Source: Cytophagaceae bacterium ABcell3 (GTDB taxonomy: Bacteria; Bacteroidota; Bacteroidia; Cytophagales; Cytophagaceae). From it: a DNA stretch of 64,000 bases. The stretch lies in the NCBI GenBank assembly GCA_030913385.1, contig CP133159.1:4114584-4178583 (forward strand). Reading direction: 5' to 3'. The notes below the pieces were generated by a model. That model was not told the DNA's origin, made no database searches, and saw nothing but the letters and a program-made list of their open reading frames with translations. Positions within the stretch are counted from its first letter, which is position 1. Every line of letters starts with the position of its first letter. Position numbers and translations under genes: made by a program. Shown here in pieces: positions 9,014 to 18,127 of the stretch.

Positions 9014-9044
9014 TCAATTTTCGTTTCCGCTTTTTAACTCAAGA

Positions 9045-11447
9045 TCAAGCCCTCATTTTCACCAAAGTAACTCCGGCTCCGCCGCGGTCAGCATGTTCAT
9101 CATCTATAGACACTACTTGAGGATAGGTTCTTAAACGCTCCCTTATCAGTGTGCGCAAAATGCCATCCCCTTTTCCGTGAACAATCCTAAGGTCTTTAGC
9201 TCCGAACATAATGGCACTGTCCAACAAACCATCCACTTCTGCGAGTGCTTCTTCGCCCCTTCTGCCTCTTACATCAATATCGGGAGTAAAAGCCATCATT
9301 TTTTTATTCAAACCGCTTAAGGTAGCACTGCTTTCCTTTTTCTCTGCATGGTGTTCACGATATTTCTTACGGCTGATCTTTTCTAAGCGCTGAACTTTGA
9401 CATTAGATTTGAGTTCACCTATAGCCAGTTCAGCATTTTTACCTTTGAGCGCCGTAACCTTTCCCACAGCACCGCTTTCTTTTACCCGCACATAGTCACC
9501 TTCAGCTATTTCGCCCTCCTCTACTTCATAATCTGGAGCATTATACTCCTGCTCAACTTCCGTTTTTAAGGACTTATCAGAATACTGTCGCAGGTTGTCC
9601 CGCAATTTCTTCGTGGTTTCTTTCTCAGCCTTAGACTCTTTGATGTTCCGTATGGTTTCTTCAATACGTCTATTGGCATCCTTCAGCAACTCTTTGGCCT
9701 CTGCCTTAGCTTTGTTGATGTACTCCTTTTTGTTTTTATCAAGATCTTCCTTCAAAGAAGTATATTCTTTGAGATCCTTTTCCAGCTTCCTCTCCTTCTC
9801 TCTAATCCTCCTGCTGGTTTCCACAAGCTTATGCTTTTCCTTTTCCATGTCACGGATCATCCTGTCAAAATCCACCTGAGATTTTCCGGCTTTCTCCCGA
9901 GCCACAGCAATCACTTGGTGCGGCAAACCAGTTTTTTGGGCAATCTCCAAGGCATAAGAACTGCCTGGCCGCCCTATTTCCAGTTCATATAAAGGTTCCA
10001 GTCTTTTCAAGTCATAGCGCATCGAACCATTCACAAAACCTGGCAATGTACCAGCAAGAAGTTTCAGGTTTGTATAATGGGTAGTAATTACGCCCCAAAC
10101 ACCAAGCTGATTTAACTGCTCAAGAATTGCTTCTGCTATAGCCCCACCCATTTGCGGTTCTGTACCTGTTCCAAACTCATCTATAAGCACCAAGCTTTTC
10201 TTTGCTCCCATTTTCAAGAAAAATTTCATATTGCTCAAATGGGAACTGTAGGTGCTTAAATCATTTTCAATAGATTGCTCATCACCAATATCAATAAAGA
10301 TATCTTGAAAAATACCCATTTCCGAAGATTCGTCCATAGGAACCGGCAAGCCACATTGTAGCATATACTGCAATAAGCCGACAGTTTTCAAACTTACTGA
10401 TTTACCACCGGCATTAGGCCCCGATATCACCAATATCCGTTCGTCAGCATTTAAGTCAAAGTTAAGCGGAACAATCTTGCGCCCCTGGGCATGCAAGGCC
10501 AGTTCCAGCAAAGGATGCCTGGCATTGTTCCACTTCATCATAGGGTTTTTATGCACAGAAGGAACTACAGCACTTAGTTCTATTGACAATAAAGCTTTGG
10601 CCCTTATAAAATCAATAACGCCAATAAAAAAAGCAGCTTTTCGCAATTGAGGCAGATAAGGTCTCACGCTATCTGAAAGAGCAATCAATAACCTGATAAC
10701 CTCTCTCCTTTCGCGATATTCCAAACTTTTGATGTTATTATTGATTTCAAGAACCTCTGCAGGCTCAATAAACACAGTTTGTCCAGAAGCCGACTCGTCA
10801 TGGATAAACCCTTTCACCTTCCGTTTATACTCAGCAGCAACAGGAATAACCATACGGCCATTTCGAATGGTGGCAGATACATCTTCTGCCGAATAGCCCT
10901 CTTTTTTAATGAGCCGCAACATACGGTCAGTTTCCTTCCTAATCCGGGATTTTTCAGACAAAAGCTCTCTCCTGACCTGAAGTAATTCTGGCGAGGCGTT
11001 GTCCCTAACTTCGCCCCTATCATCTAGCACCTGCGCAATTTGCTTAGCAACAACCCTGTCCACAAATACATCTTTGGCCAAATTTTTTAAGTGGGGGTAC
11101 TCCTCCTCTTCAGAATAATCTAAAAACTTGTGTATAGCATCAAGCGTTTTAAGCAAGCTGAGTATGTCTAGGAACTGCTGTCCTTCCGGGAAAGTCCCTT
11201 CTGGGCGTATTTTTTCCAAACAAGGATATATATCCAAAAAGCCAGACACTGGAAAACTTATGTCTTGCTTCAGGATAGTCAGAAACTCAGCAGTCTGCCT
11301 CAGCAATACCTGCAAATACTTATGATCACCCGAGAACTTTATTTTAGATACAAACGCCCGTCCTGGTTTACTTAAACAATAGGTCTCCAAGCGCTGCCTT
11401 ATCTGATCAAATCCGAGTTTTTGTTCAACCGAATCAGGAAATAACAT
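9045..11447 (-). CDS. mutS2: MutS2 family ATPase with Smr domain
   Basis: The 800-residue protein has the MutS2 layout: N-terminal core and clamp helices, a MutS-type ATPase with Walker A GPNAGGKS near residue 342, Walker B LVLIDEFGTGTEP, a long charged coiled coil (about 520-620), and a C-terminal Smr nuclease domain with DVRGRRGEEAL and IVHGKGDG. It lacks the mismatch-recognition domain of MutS1. Family members suppress homologous recombination or rescue collided ribosomes. It is the last gene of the minus-strand run that begins with the GH3 gene, 6 bp after the lipoprotein gene. Confidence 0.95.
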   Translation of the reverse strand: MLFPDSVEQKLGFDQIRQRLETYCLSKPGRAFVSKIKFSGDHKYLQVLLRQTAEFLTILKQDISFPVSGFLDIYPCLEKIRPEGTFPEGQQFLDILSLLKTLDAIHKFLDYSEEEEYPHLKNLAKDVFVDRVVAKQIAQVLDDRGEVRDNASPELLQVRRELLSEKSRIRKETDRMLRLIKKEGYSAEDVSATIRNGRMVIPVAAEYKRKVKGFIHDESASGQTVFIEPAEVLEINNNIKSLEYRERREVIRLLIALSDSVRPYLPQLRKAAFFIGVIDFIRAKALLSIELSAVVPSVHKNPMMKWNNARHPLLELALHAQGRKIVPLNFDLNADERILVISGPNAGGKSVSLKTVGLLQYMLQCGLPVPMDESSEMGIFQDIFIDIGDEQSIENDLSTYSSHLSNMKFFLKMGAKKSLVLIDEFGTGTEPQMGGAIAEAILEQLNQLGVWGVITTHYTNLKLLAGTLPGFVNGSMRYDLKRLEPLYELEIGRPGSSYALEIAQKTGLPHQVIAVAREKAGKSQVDFDRMIRDMEKEKHKLVETSRRIREKERKLEKDLKEYTSLKEDLDKNKKEYINKAKAEAKELLKDANRRIEETIRNIKESKAEKETTKKLRDNLRQYSDKSLKTEVEQEYNAPDYEVEEGEIAEGDYVRVKESGAVGKVTALKGKNAELAIGELKSNVKVQRLEKISRKKYREHHAEKKESSATLSGLNKKMMAFTPDIDVRGRRGEEALAEVDGLLDSAIMFGAKDLRIVHGKGDGILRTLIRERLRTYPQVVSIDDEHADRGGAGVTLVKMRA

Positions 11448-11453
11448 ATAGTC

Positions 11454-11804
11454 TTAATCTTTTACCTTTACTTTTCCCTTGCCCTCTCTTAAGCTAAGGC
11501 TATCAACCAATCTGGCATAAATACCATCCAGCAATTTGACATTTCTTAAATAGAACCCGTAACTTTCCTCATATTGCTTACGGCTAATGTCGTGTTTTTT
11601 GAAAACATCTTGCTCCAATCTTCTATAGATAGCTTTTGCTGAATCATTAGGGAAGTTCTGTGTTTTGACCAAAGCCTCCTTAGTGTGAATATCCAGTAAG
11701 ATGTCAACCATTTGGTCTTCGGTCAAGATATTCTCACCAGGTTTTTCAGGGCTTGCACATGCCGCAAGAAGCGCAGTAATTAAAATAAAAAAAGCTTTTT
11801 TCAT
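11454..11804 (-). CDS. DUF4296 lipoprotein
   Basis: From the ATG at 11804 the product is 116 residues (a GTG at 11813 would add three). It starts with a lipoprotein signal peptide ending in the lipobox LLAAC, giving a lipid-anchored cysteine. The region EDQMVDILLDIHTKEALV followed by KHDISRKQYEESYGFYLRN is the DUF4296 pattern found across Bacteroidota. Function is unknown. The C-terminus is lysine-rich. It lies 6 bp upstream of mutS2 on the same strand. Confidence 0.8.
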   Translation of the reverse strand: MKKAFFILITALLAACASPEKPGENILTEDQMVDILLDIHTKEALVKTQNFPNDSAKAIYRRLEQDVFKKHDISRKQYEESYGFYLRNVKLLDGIYARLVDSLSLREGKGKVKVKD

Positions 11805-11909
11805 TGTAAGCACAATTTCTTTGTAGACTTTCTTCTAAACATTAATAAAGAGAATAAGGTGCAAAGAGTTCGAACAAAGCACCATTAAACTTGGTATTCA
11901 TAAAATAGG

Positions 11910-12557
11910 TTAGAAAAGGGGGCCATGCTCATGAAAGGTTCCTGCAAACGAGTCATAGATCAATTTTAACCCAAAAAGAAACAAAGCAGCACCAAGCCCC
12001 TTGTTCAGAAATTTAAGAAAGCCTGTGGTAAAGTACTTTTTGATCTTGTTTGCAATATAAGATTTGAGGATATCCATAGTTAACACCGTAATAACCGCTG
12101 CCGTAAAGAAAGAAAGGATTTGAACGTGATTATCCTCATACTGAACAGAAATAAAACTAACTACACCTACCCAGAAAAACAATACAGAAGGGTTAAAGAT
12201 ATTGAGTACAAAACCTTTAAGTATAAAGCTGGATTTTCGGGCATTTTCCTCAATAGTAGTTACAGGCAGTACCTCCTCAACTGGTTTAAAAAAATAGTAA
12301 AGTCCAAAAACACTCATAAAGATCCCTCCGAATATGCCAATAAGTTTCTGAAAAAACTCATTGTCTAAAAATCCAGCTATTCCGAAGTAGGTAATAAGGA
12401 TAAAACTCACATCACTAACAGCCACGCCAATGGCAAAATATACACCAAATTTAAAACCTTTATTAATACTGGTTTGCAAAAGCCCGAAAAATACCGGGCC
12501 GAGCATAATGGTCAGCAGAAAGCCAAATCCTACACCGGAGATCAAAGAGTTAATCAT
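11910..12557 (-). CDS. LysE family translocator
   Basis: The 215-residue protein has six predicted helices and the LysE/RhtB opening (GVGFGFLLTIMLGPVFFGLLQTSINKGFKFG). Family members export amino acids or related small molecules across the inner membrane. A charged loop (VEEVLPVTTIEENARKSS) separates the two halves. The gene begins 3 bp after the GH3-family gene ends, so the two are co-transcribed, and an adenylating enzyme next to an exporter may reflect a shared substrate (inference only). Confidence 0.85.
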   Translation of the reverse strand: MINSLISGVGFGFLLTIMLGPVFFGLLQTSINKGFKFGVYFAIGVAVSDVSFILITYFGIAGFLDNEFFQKLIGIFGGIFMSVFGLYYFFKPVEEVLPVTTIEENARKSSFILKGFVLNIFNPSVLFFWVGVVSFISVQYEDNHVQILSFFTAAVITVLTMDILKSYIANKIKKYFTTGFLKFLNKGLGAALFLFGLKLIYDSFAGTFHEHGPLF

Positions 12558-12560
12558 CCT

Positions 12561-14111
12561 TTACTTTAAATTATTATTTTTCAGATACTCTTCCCACTCC
12601 TCAAACTGTCCTTTTTTCATAACCCTTGGGAATTTATTCTGCCCACCTTCTTTGCCTTTCATTTTCATAAAATTATAAAAAGCAGATACAGGAAGCACAT
12701 CAACAAAGATTTCTTTCAATGCAGCCGACCTTTCTACTTTATAATCATCATTAAGCATTTTAAGCTTATTGTCAAGCAATTCCTGAACACGTGCAGCCTC
12801 GATCTTGTCATCGGTTGCAATATACCACTTATGAGCGAAAAGACTGTCATAAGGAATGCCAGCAACCGTAAATTCTCTAATATTAATATTCAATTCATCA
12901 GCCACAAGCTGTATGGCCTTGTTCATATTGTCCACAGAAAGATGCTCCCCACATAAGCTAAGGAAGTGTTTAGTCCGTCCGGTAATAATAATTTCCGCTT
13001 CTTTCACATTGGTAAACCTGATTACATCGCCGATCAAATAACGCCAAGCACCAGCACATGTGTTCAACAAAATAGCATAATCCTTACCTTCTTCCACCTG
13101 ATCTATCATTAAAGTCTCAGGATTATCTACCAAATCTCCATCAGGGCCAAAGTTACTGCTGGTAAATGGAACAAACTCAAAAAATATTCCATTATTTAAA
13201 ATCAACTTCATAGACTTGCTCCCTGGTTTTACCTGAAAAGCAATAAAACCTTCAGAAGCCAGGTAAGTCTCAATATATATAAGAGGTTTTCCTAAAAGCT
13301 TCTCAAACCCTTTTTTATAAGGCTCGAACGATACCCCTCCATGCACAAATACTTTAAGGTTTGGCCATACCTGATGAATGTTGTCGACTTTATAATAGTC
13401 AATGATTTTTTCCATAAGTATCTGAAGCCATGCAGGAACACCAACAATAAACCCGATATCCCATTTTTTTGCATTGACAGTAATCTCGTCAAGCTTTTTG
13501 TCCCATTCGCGATGCTGAGATATTTTTTTGCCTGGCTTATAAAAATGCTGAAACCAAAAAGGTATTTTACTCGCTTGTATCCCACTCAAATCCCCCTCAA
13601 AGTAGTGGCCGTTTTTATTGAGGTGGGTACTTCCGCCAAGCATCAAAATACCCTTCTCAAACAACTCAGGAGGCAAATCATAATTAGAAAGAGACAAAAT
13701 CTGCCTTATACTGGTCCGCTTGATGGTCTTATTCATATCATCAGTAAGCGGAATATATTTACTGGCAGACTCTGATGTTCCTGAACTCAAAGCAAAGTAC
13801 TTTACCAATCCCGGCCAGCACACATCCTTTTCACCTTCTTTTGCCTTTTGCCACCACTCGTTATAAATCTTGTTATAATTGTAAACAGGAACCAGCGAAC
13901 GGTATTTTTCATAAAAAGCTGCTTTATTTTTGTCACCAAACACCGGGATGATTTCCTTAAAGCCATACTTTTTCCCTATCTGAGTATTTCTTGCTTTTTT
14001 TAAAAGTTTCAGAAGCTCGTTTTTCTGCAATTCTTCAGAAGGCTTGGTTTCCTGCTCTATAACCTTTGATAACTTTATCCCTTTCTTAAGTAGAGAACCT
14101 AATAATGGCAT
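12561..14111 (-). CDS. GH3 family acyl-adenylate/amide synthetase
   Basis: The 516-residue protein matches the GH3 (auxin-responsive) family of the adenylate-forming superfamily. The nucleotide-binding loop SSGTSESASKYIP (about residues 112-124), the YLASEG motif and RYLIGDVIRF are the three family signatures. Plant members conjugate amino acids to auxin or jasmonate; the bacterial versions, common in Bacteroidota, have no established substrate. It is not glycoside hydrolase family 3 despite the shared abbreviation. It is the first gene of the GH3-LysE-DUF4296-mutS2 run. Confidence 0.9.
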   Translation of the reverse strand: MPLLGSLLKKGIKLSKVIEQETKPSEELQKNELLKLLKKARNTQIGKKYGFKEIIPVFGDKNKAAFYEKYRSLVPVYNYNKIYNEWWQKAKEGEKDVCWPGLVKYFALSSGTSESASKYIPLTDDMNKTIKRTSIRQILSLSNYDLPPELFEKGILMLGGSTHLNKNGHYFEGDLSGIQASKIPFWFQHFYKPGKKISQHREWDKKLDEITVNAKKWDIGFIVGVPAWLQILMEKIIDYYKVDNIHQVWPNLKVFVHGGVSFEPYKKGFEKLLGKPLIYIETYLASEGFIAFQVKPGSKSMKLILNNGIFFEFVPFTSSNFGPDGDLVDNPETLMIDQVEEGKDYAILLNTCAGAWRYLIGDVIRFTNVKEAEIIITGRTKHFLSLCGEHLSVDNMNKAIQLVADELNINIREFTVAGIPYDSLFAHKWYIATDDKIEAARVQELLDNKLKMLNDDYKVERSAALKEIFVDVLPVSAFYNFMKMKGKEGGQNKFPRVMKKGQFEEWEEYLKNNNLK

Positions 14112-14233
14112 ATATGTATACTTTTTTGAAATATTCCTTTTATTATTGTATATATCTTAAATAACTAAAGTTTAAGAAGGTTTCCAAATTGCACAATTTT
14201 ACCAAAAATCACAAAAAAAGGCGGACCTAGGAC

Positions 14234-14911
14234 ATGAATATACAGCAGAACATAGATGTATTACAGCAGAAATTAAGCCCATATAGCTGTAAACTTATCG
14301 CCGTAAGCAAAACTTATCCAGCCGAAACTGTCATGGCAGCCTACGTGGCGGGACAAAGGGCTTTTGGAGAAAACAAAGTGCAGGAAATGACCAGCAAATA
14401 TGAAGAACTTCCCAAAGATATTGAATGGCACCAGATCGGGCACTTACAAAGAAACAAAGTTAAATACATTGCTCCTTTTGTAAGCTTGATCCATTCGGTG
14501 GATTCTTTGAAGCTCCTTAAAGAAATAAACAAAGAAGCTAAAAAAAACGACCGCGTCATCGATTGCCTTTTTCAAATGCATATTGCCAAAGAAGAGTCAA
14601 AGTTCGGTTTATCGGAAGAGGAAGTACTTGAAATCCTAAATTCACAAGAATTTCAGGAAATGAAACATATCCGCATAACTGGCCTAATGGGCATGGCAAC
14701 CAATACTGATAACGAACAAGTTATTCGTGGTGAATTCAGTATGCTGAAAAAGCTTTTTGATACATTAAAAACTGATTATAAGAATTTGCTACCTGCCTTT
14801 CAGGAACTATCTATGGGAATGAGCAGTGACTATAAAATAGCTGCAGAAGAAGGTAGCACCATGGTGAGAATAGGTAGTGCTATATTTGGGAAAAGAGTAT
14901 ATCAAAACTAA
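14234..14911 (+). CDS. PLP homeostasis protein (YggS/PLPBP)
   Basis: The 225-residue length and the motifs KLIAVSKTYPAE, AFGENKVQE, WHQIGHLQRNK, IHSVDS, GLMGMA and LSMGMSSDYKIAAEEGSTMVRIGSAIFG define the YggS/PROSC family. K26 in VSKTYP is the pyridoxal-phosphate Schiff-base lysine. The protein binds PLP in a single TIM barrel and buffers vitamin B6 and amino-acid balance without known catalysis. It is followed after 18 bp by the DUF423 gene, so the two probably form one transcript. Confidence 0.95.
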   Translation: MNIQQNIDVLQQKLSPYSCKLIAVSKTYPAETVMAAYVAGQRAFGENKVQEMTSKYEELPKDIEWHQIGHLQRNKVKYIAPFVSLIHSVDSLKLLKEINKEAKKNDRVIDCLFQMHIAKEESKFGLSEEEVLEILNSQEFQEMKHIRITGLMGMATNTDNEQVIRGEFSMLKKLFDTLKTDYKNLLPAFQELSMGMSSDYKIAAEEGSTMVRIGSAIFGKRVYQN

Positions 14912-14929
14912 ACAAACGGACTTTAAACT

Positions 14930-15307
14930 ATGCAGAAAATCTTTTTAATAGCAGCCAGTATCTCTGGTGCCCTTGCGGTAATGATAGGTGCTTTTGGCGC
15001 ACATGCTTTACGTGCCACTCTAGAAGCGGCAGGAAGAACAGAGACTTTTGAAACAGCAGTAAAATACCAGTTTTACCACTCACTGGCATTACTTGCTGCG
15101 GGAATCATTTGCAGTTTCTACCAAAGTCGCCTTTTAGATTATGCAGGTTACTGCTTTATTGGCGGTATCTTGATATTTTGCGGATCGCTTTACATACTTA
15201 TTCTTTCCGGTGTTACTAAATGGGGCGCAGTGACACCTATTGGAGGTTTGCTGTTTATAGCGGGTTGGATCCTGATGTGCATCTCCTTTTTCAAAATGCA
15301 AGGGTAA
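14930..15307 (+). CDS. DUF423 membrane protein (YgdD family)
   Basis: The 125-residue protein has four hydrophobic helices and the family opening GAFGAHALRATLEA, with TAVKYQFYHSLALL in helix two and GGILIFCGSLYILILSGV later. These are the conserved parts of DUF423/UPF0382 inner-membrane proteins, whose function is unknown. A strong hairpin terminator follows its stop codon. Confidence 0.9.
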   Translation: MQKIFLIAASISGALAVMIGAFGAHALRATLEAAGRTETFETAVKYQFYHSLALLAAGIICSFYQSRLLDYAGYCFIGGILIFCGSLYILILSGVTKWGAVTPIGGLLFIAGWILMCISFFKMQG

Positions 15308-15308
15308 G

Positions 15309-15352
15309 AAAAAAATGCCTTCCGATGGTTTATCCACGAAAGGCATTTTTTT
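15309..15352 (+). terminator. Rho-independent terminator after DUF423 gene
   Basis: AAAAATGCCTT pairs with AAGGCATTTTT (15340-15350) and an inner TGG/CCA extends the stem; the right arm runs into T residues. The A-rich left side would also serve the converging GH31 transcript. Confidence 0.85.
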
Positions 15353-15357
15353 CAGAT

Positions 15358-15399
15358 GGCTTAGCAGGTTATGTTATGTACAGGCATAACACCTAAGCC
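15358..15399 (-). terminator. Imperfect hairpin at the GH31 stop codon
   Basis: GGCTTAG (15358-15364) pairs with CTAAGCC (15393-15399), and GTTATG pairs with CATAAC inside, separated by a small internal loop. The GH31 stop lies in the stem. No T-tract follows directly, so it may act together with the hairpin next to it. Confidence 0.4.
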
Positions 15400-17780
15400 G
15401 TAAGAATAAGTTTCTGAAAGTTCTTATTTATTTTAACGGTCACTAAACTTTCCTCTACATCAAACTCCACACCTTCTCCATCACACTCAATTGCCGATGG
15501 TTCAAAAGGAAGGCCGTGAAAAACAACTTCATAATGCTGATATCTAGGTTCAAATGTCCCATTGGTCCCTTGTAGCACAGAAAATGATCCCTCAGCGCCA
15601 CTGGTTTTAAAAGATTTGATTACACATTCCCCCTTCTCGTATCCATAACCATCACCATCATCCTCATACAAAGTACTTTTATGGCTCTTGTTGGTATAGT
15701 AAACATGCAGTGTCAGTGCTTCAAGTTCGAATTCACCAACATATTGCATAACAGGGTAGTGAGGAATGACAGCGCCAGCTTTAATATAAATAGGCACTTT
15801 ATCGATTGGAGCTTCAGCCCAAACTTCCGTACCTCCGTTGACCAACTCATCAGTCCAATAGTAAAACCACTTCCCTGCTGGCAGGTACAACCATCTTCCA
15901 TCGGCTTTTTCTTGGTATACAGGACAGGCAAGCAGATTGTCGCCTAAAGCAAATTCATCCTGACGGAAGTGGGTTTCTGTATCCTGCTGATCGGTAAACA
16001 CAATAGGCCGCAACATAGGCGTACCATATTTGTGGTATTGCCAAAAAGTCGTATAAACATAAGGCAACAACTGATACCTTAGACCAATAAATTTCTTTGC
16101 TAATTTTTCATACTCCGGCCCATAAGACCACGGTTCCTGGTCGCCATGGTCACCCGATGAGTGCGTACGGAAAAACGGGTGGAATACCCCTAATTGTAGC
16201 CACCGTATGTACATTTCCCCAGAAGGAGTCTCTATGAAACCACCTATATCAGAGCCACAAAACGAAATACCAGAAACACTCAACCGTTGACACTGAACAT
16301 TGGCAAGCCACAAATGCTCCCACGTAGCAACATTGTCCCCTGTCCATACAGAAGAATAACGTTGAACACCAGCATATCCCGACCTGGTAATAACAAAAGG
16401 ACGGTCAGGGTTCATATACTTTTTCACCCCTTCATAAGTAGCTCTGGCCATTTGCATGCCATAAACATTGTGTGCTTTCCTATGGCTACAAGGATTCCCG
16501 TCATAATCATGCCTAACATCGTATGGGAAAGTTTCAATCTCAAAAACCGCCGGTTCGTTCATATCATTCCATACCCCCTTTACACCGGTTTCCATTAAAC
16601 CTTTAAACAAATCAGCCCACCACTGTCGCACTTCAGGGTTGGTAAAATCAGGAAAATTGCATTCGCCCGGCCATACAGAACCTTTCATCAGTGGGCCATC
16701 CATACGTTTGCAAAAGTAATCTTTCTCCAATCCTTCCTTATAAACCCAGTAATCCTTATCTACCTTAATTCCAGGATCTATAATCACCACTGTTTTAAAT
16801 CCACTTTTTGAAAGATCGGAAACCATACCTTTCGGATCAGGGAAGTACTCCTTGCTCCAGGTAAAGCACCTGAACCCTTCCATATAGTCTATGTCAAGGT
16901 AAATAGCATCGCAGGGAATCTCTTTTTCCCGAAACTGACGGCATATATCCCTTACCTGTTTTTCTGGGTAATAGCTCCACTTACACTGATGGTAGCCCAA
17001 CGACCACAAAGGCGGCATTTCAGGGGTGCCAGTCATCAATGTATAAGTCTCTACCACTTCCAACAAACTGGGGCCATATATAAAATAGTAGTTCATTTCC
17101 CCGCCTTGGGCCCAATAGCTATATACATTTTTCCGCTCGTGCCCAAAATCAAAAAAGCTCCTAAAAGAATTATCAAAGAAAACCCCAGAACCTACCTTGT
17201 GATGGAGGCTGAGAAAAAACGGGATGTTTTTATAAAGCGGATCGGAGTGCTTCATATATCCGTAGGTATCTTTGCCCCAGAGTTCAAACCTGCTTCCCCG
17301 AAGGTCAAAATCAGAAGCTTTATCGCCTAAACCAAAGAAGTGCTCTCCACTCTGAACCTTCTTACTGGTCATCACAATATTTCCGCCGTATTTTTTATGC
17401 TCCTCCCAATGATAACCTTTTTCGTCCTCTTGAAGCACCCTGCCCTCTTTGTCGAGAATTTTGGTGGTAAGCCCCTTTTTAGTTATAATACACTCTAGAA
17501 AACTAGTGATGATAATAAAGTGATCCTCTTCTTCAACAAAGTCAAGAGACTTGACCTTGCCTTTATAGGTATAGGCACCAGAGTATGAAAAGTCATTTGG
17601 GAATCCATCTTCGGTAGCAAACCGAAATCTTAAAACTTTGTCAGAAACAACTGATACTTTCAGAACTGCTTTAGTACAATAGAAATAAAAATCATTGTCT
17701 TCCCTATCCCACTTTTGTACATAATCAGGAAATTGTTGAACTGTTACCTGATTATGGTTAATATTCATGTAATTCTCCAT
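15393..17780 (-). CDS. Glycoside hydrolase family 31 alpha-glucosidase
   Basis: The 795-residue enzyme has the GH31 layout: N-terminal beta domain, (beta/alpha)8 barrel with the nucleophile motif GVWNDMNEPAVF (D406), acid/base region SSVWTGDNVATW (D482), and C-terminal beta domains. There is no signal peptide, so it should be cytoplasmic. It is expected to release glucose from alpha-linked oligosaccharides. The gene is divergent from a GT4/GH57 pair, which supports a role in glycogen or maltodextrin turnover. ATG 17780 opens the frame, but ATG 17768 has a GGAG six bases upstream and may be the real start. Confidence 0.92.
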   Translation of the reverse strand: MENYMNINHNQVTVQQFPDYVQKWDREDNDFYFYCTKAVLKVSVVSDKVLRFRFATEDGFPNDFSYSGAYTYKGKVKSLDFVEEEDHFIIITSFLECIITKKGLTTKILDKEGRVLQEDEKGYHWEEHKKYGGNIVMTSKKVQSGEHFFGLGDKASDFDLRGSRFELWGKDTYGYMKHSDPLYKNIPFFLSLHHKVGSGVFFDNSFRSFFDFGHERKNVYSYWAQGGEMNYYFIYGPSLLEVVETYTLMTGTPEMPPLWSLGYHQCKWSYYPEKQVRDICRQFREKEIPCDAIYLDIDYMEGFRCFTWSKEYFPDPKGMVSDLSKSGFKTVVIIDPGIKVDKDYWVYKEGLEKDYFCKRMDGPLMKGSVWPGECNFPDFTNPEVRQWWADLFKGLMETGVKGVWNDMNEPAVFEIETFPYDVRHDYDGNPCSHRKAHNVYGMQMARATYEGVKKYMNPDRPFVITRSGYAGVQRYSSVWTGDNVATWEHLWLANVQCQRLSVSGISFCGSDIGGFIETPSGEMYIRWLQLGVFHPFFRTHSSGDHGDQEPWSYGPEYEKLAKKFIGLRYQLLPYVYTTFWQYHKYGTPMLRPIVFTDQQDTETHFRQDEFALGDNLLACPVYQEKADGRWLYLPAGKWFYYWTDELVNGGTEVWAEAPIDKVPIYIKAGAVIPHYPVMQYVGEFELEALTLHVYYTNKSHKSTLYEDDGDGYGYEKGECVIKSFKTSGAEGSFSVLQGTNGTFEPRYQHYEVVFHGLPFEPSAIECDGEGVEFDVEESLVTVKINKNFQKLILTA

Positions 17781-18127
17781 ATACTCACAAAAAAACTATA
17801 AAAATTGCTTTTATCTTAATATAAAGCCTAAAATATTAATTTTTACCTCAAAGCTAAACCTCCTCTATCTTTTTTACACCAAACCCGGCAAAATGTTCAT
17901 TTCATCCGTATAATATAAACAAACGTTAAAAAAAGGGGTTTGGGCGAATAGATGCCAATAATTGTACTTTTTCTAGAACATATTCCCTAAATTATCCTAA
18001 ATTTATAAATAAAAATATTTCTTTAAACCATTCGCAGGGTTTACAGTTAAGGTAAGTACGAAATCAAGGCACCCTGCAGAGTGAATTGCTTTTAATAATT
18101 TTTTCCATTGCTCAAAAATTTCAGTTT
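17781..18127. other. Divergent intergenic region between GH31 and GT4 genes
   Basis: This AT-rich 347-bp spacer must hold both divergent promoters. It contains an inverted repeat, CCAAACCC at 17879-17886 and GGGTTTGG at 17936-17943, separated by 49 bases, which could be paired operator sites or a long hairpin. I could not identify a convincing -33/-7 pair. Confidence 0.4.
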
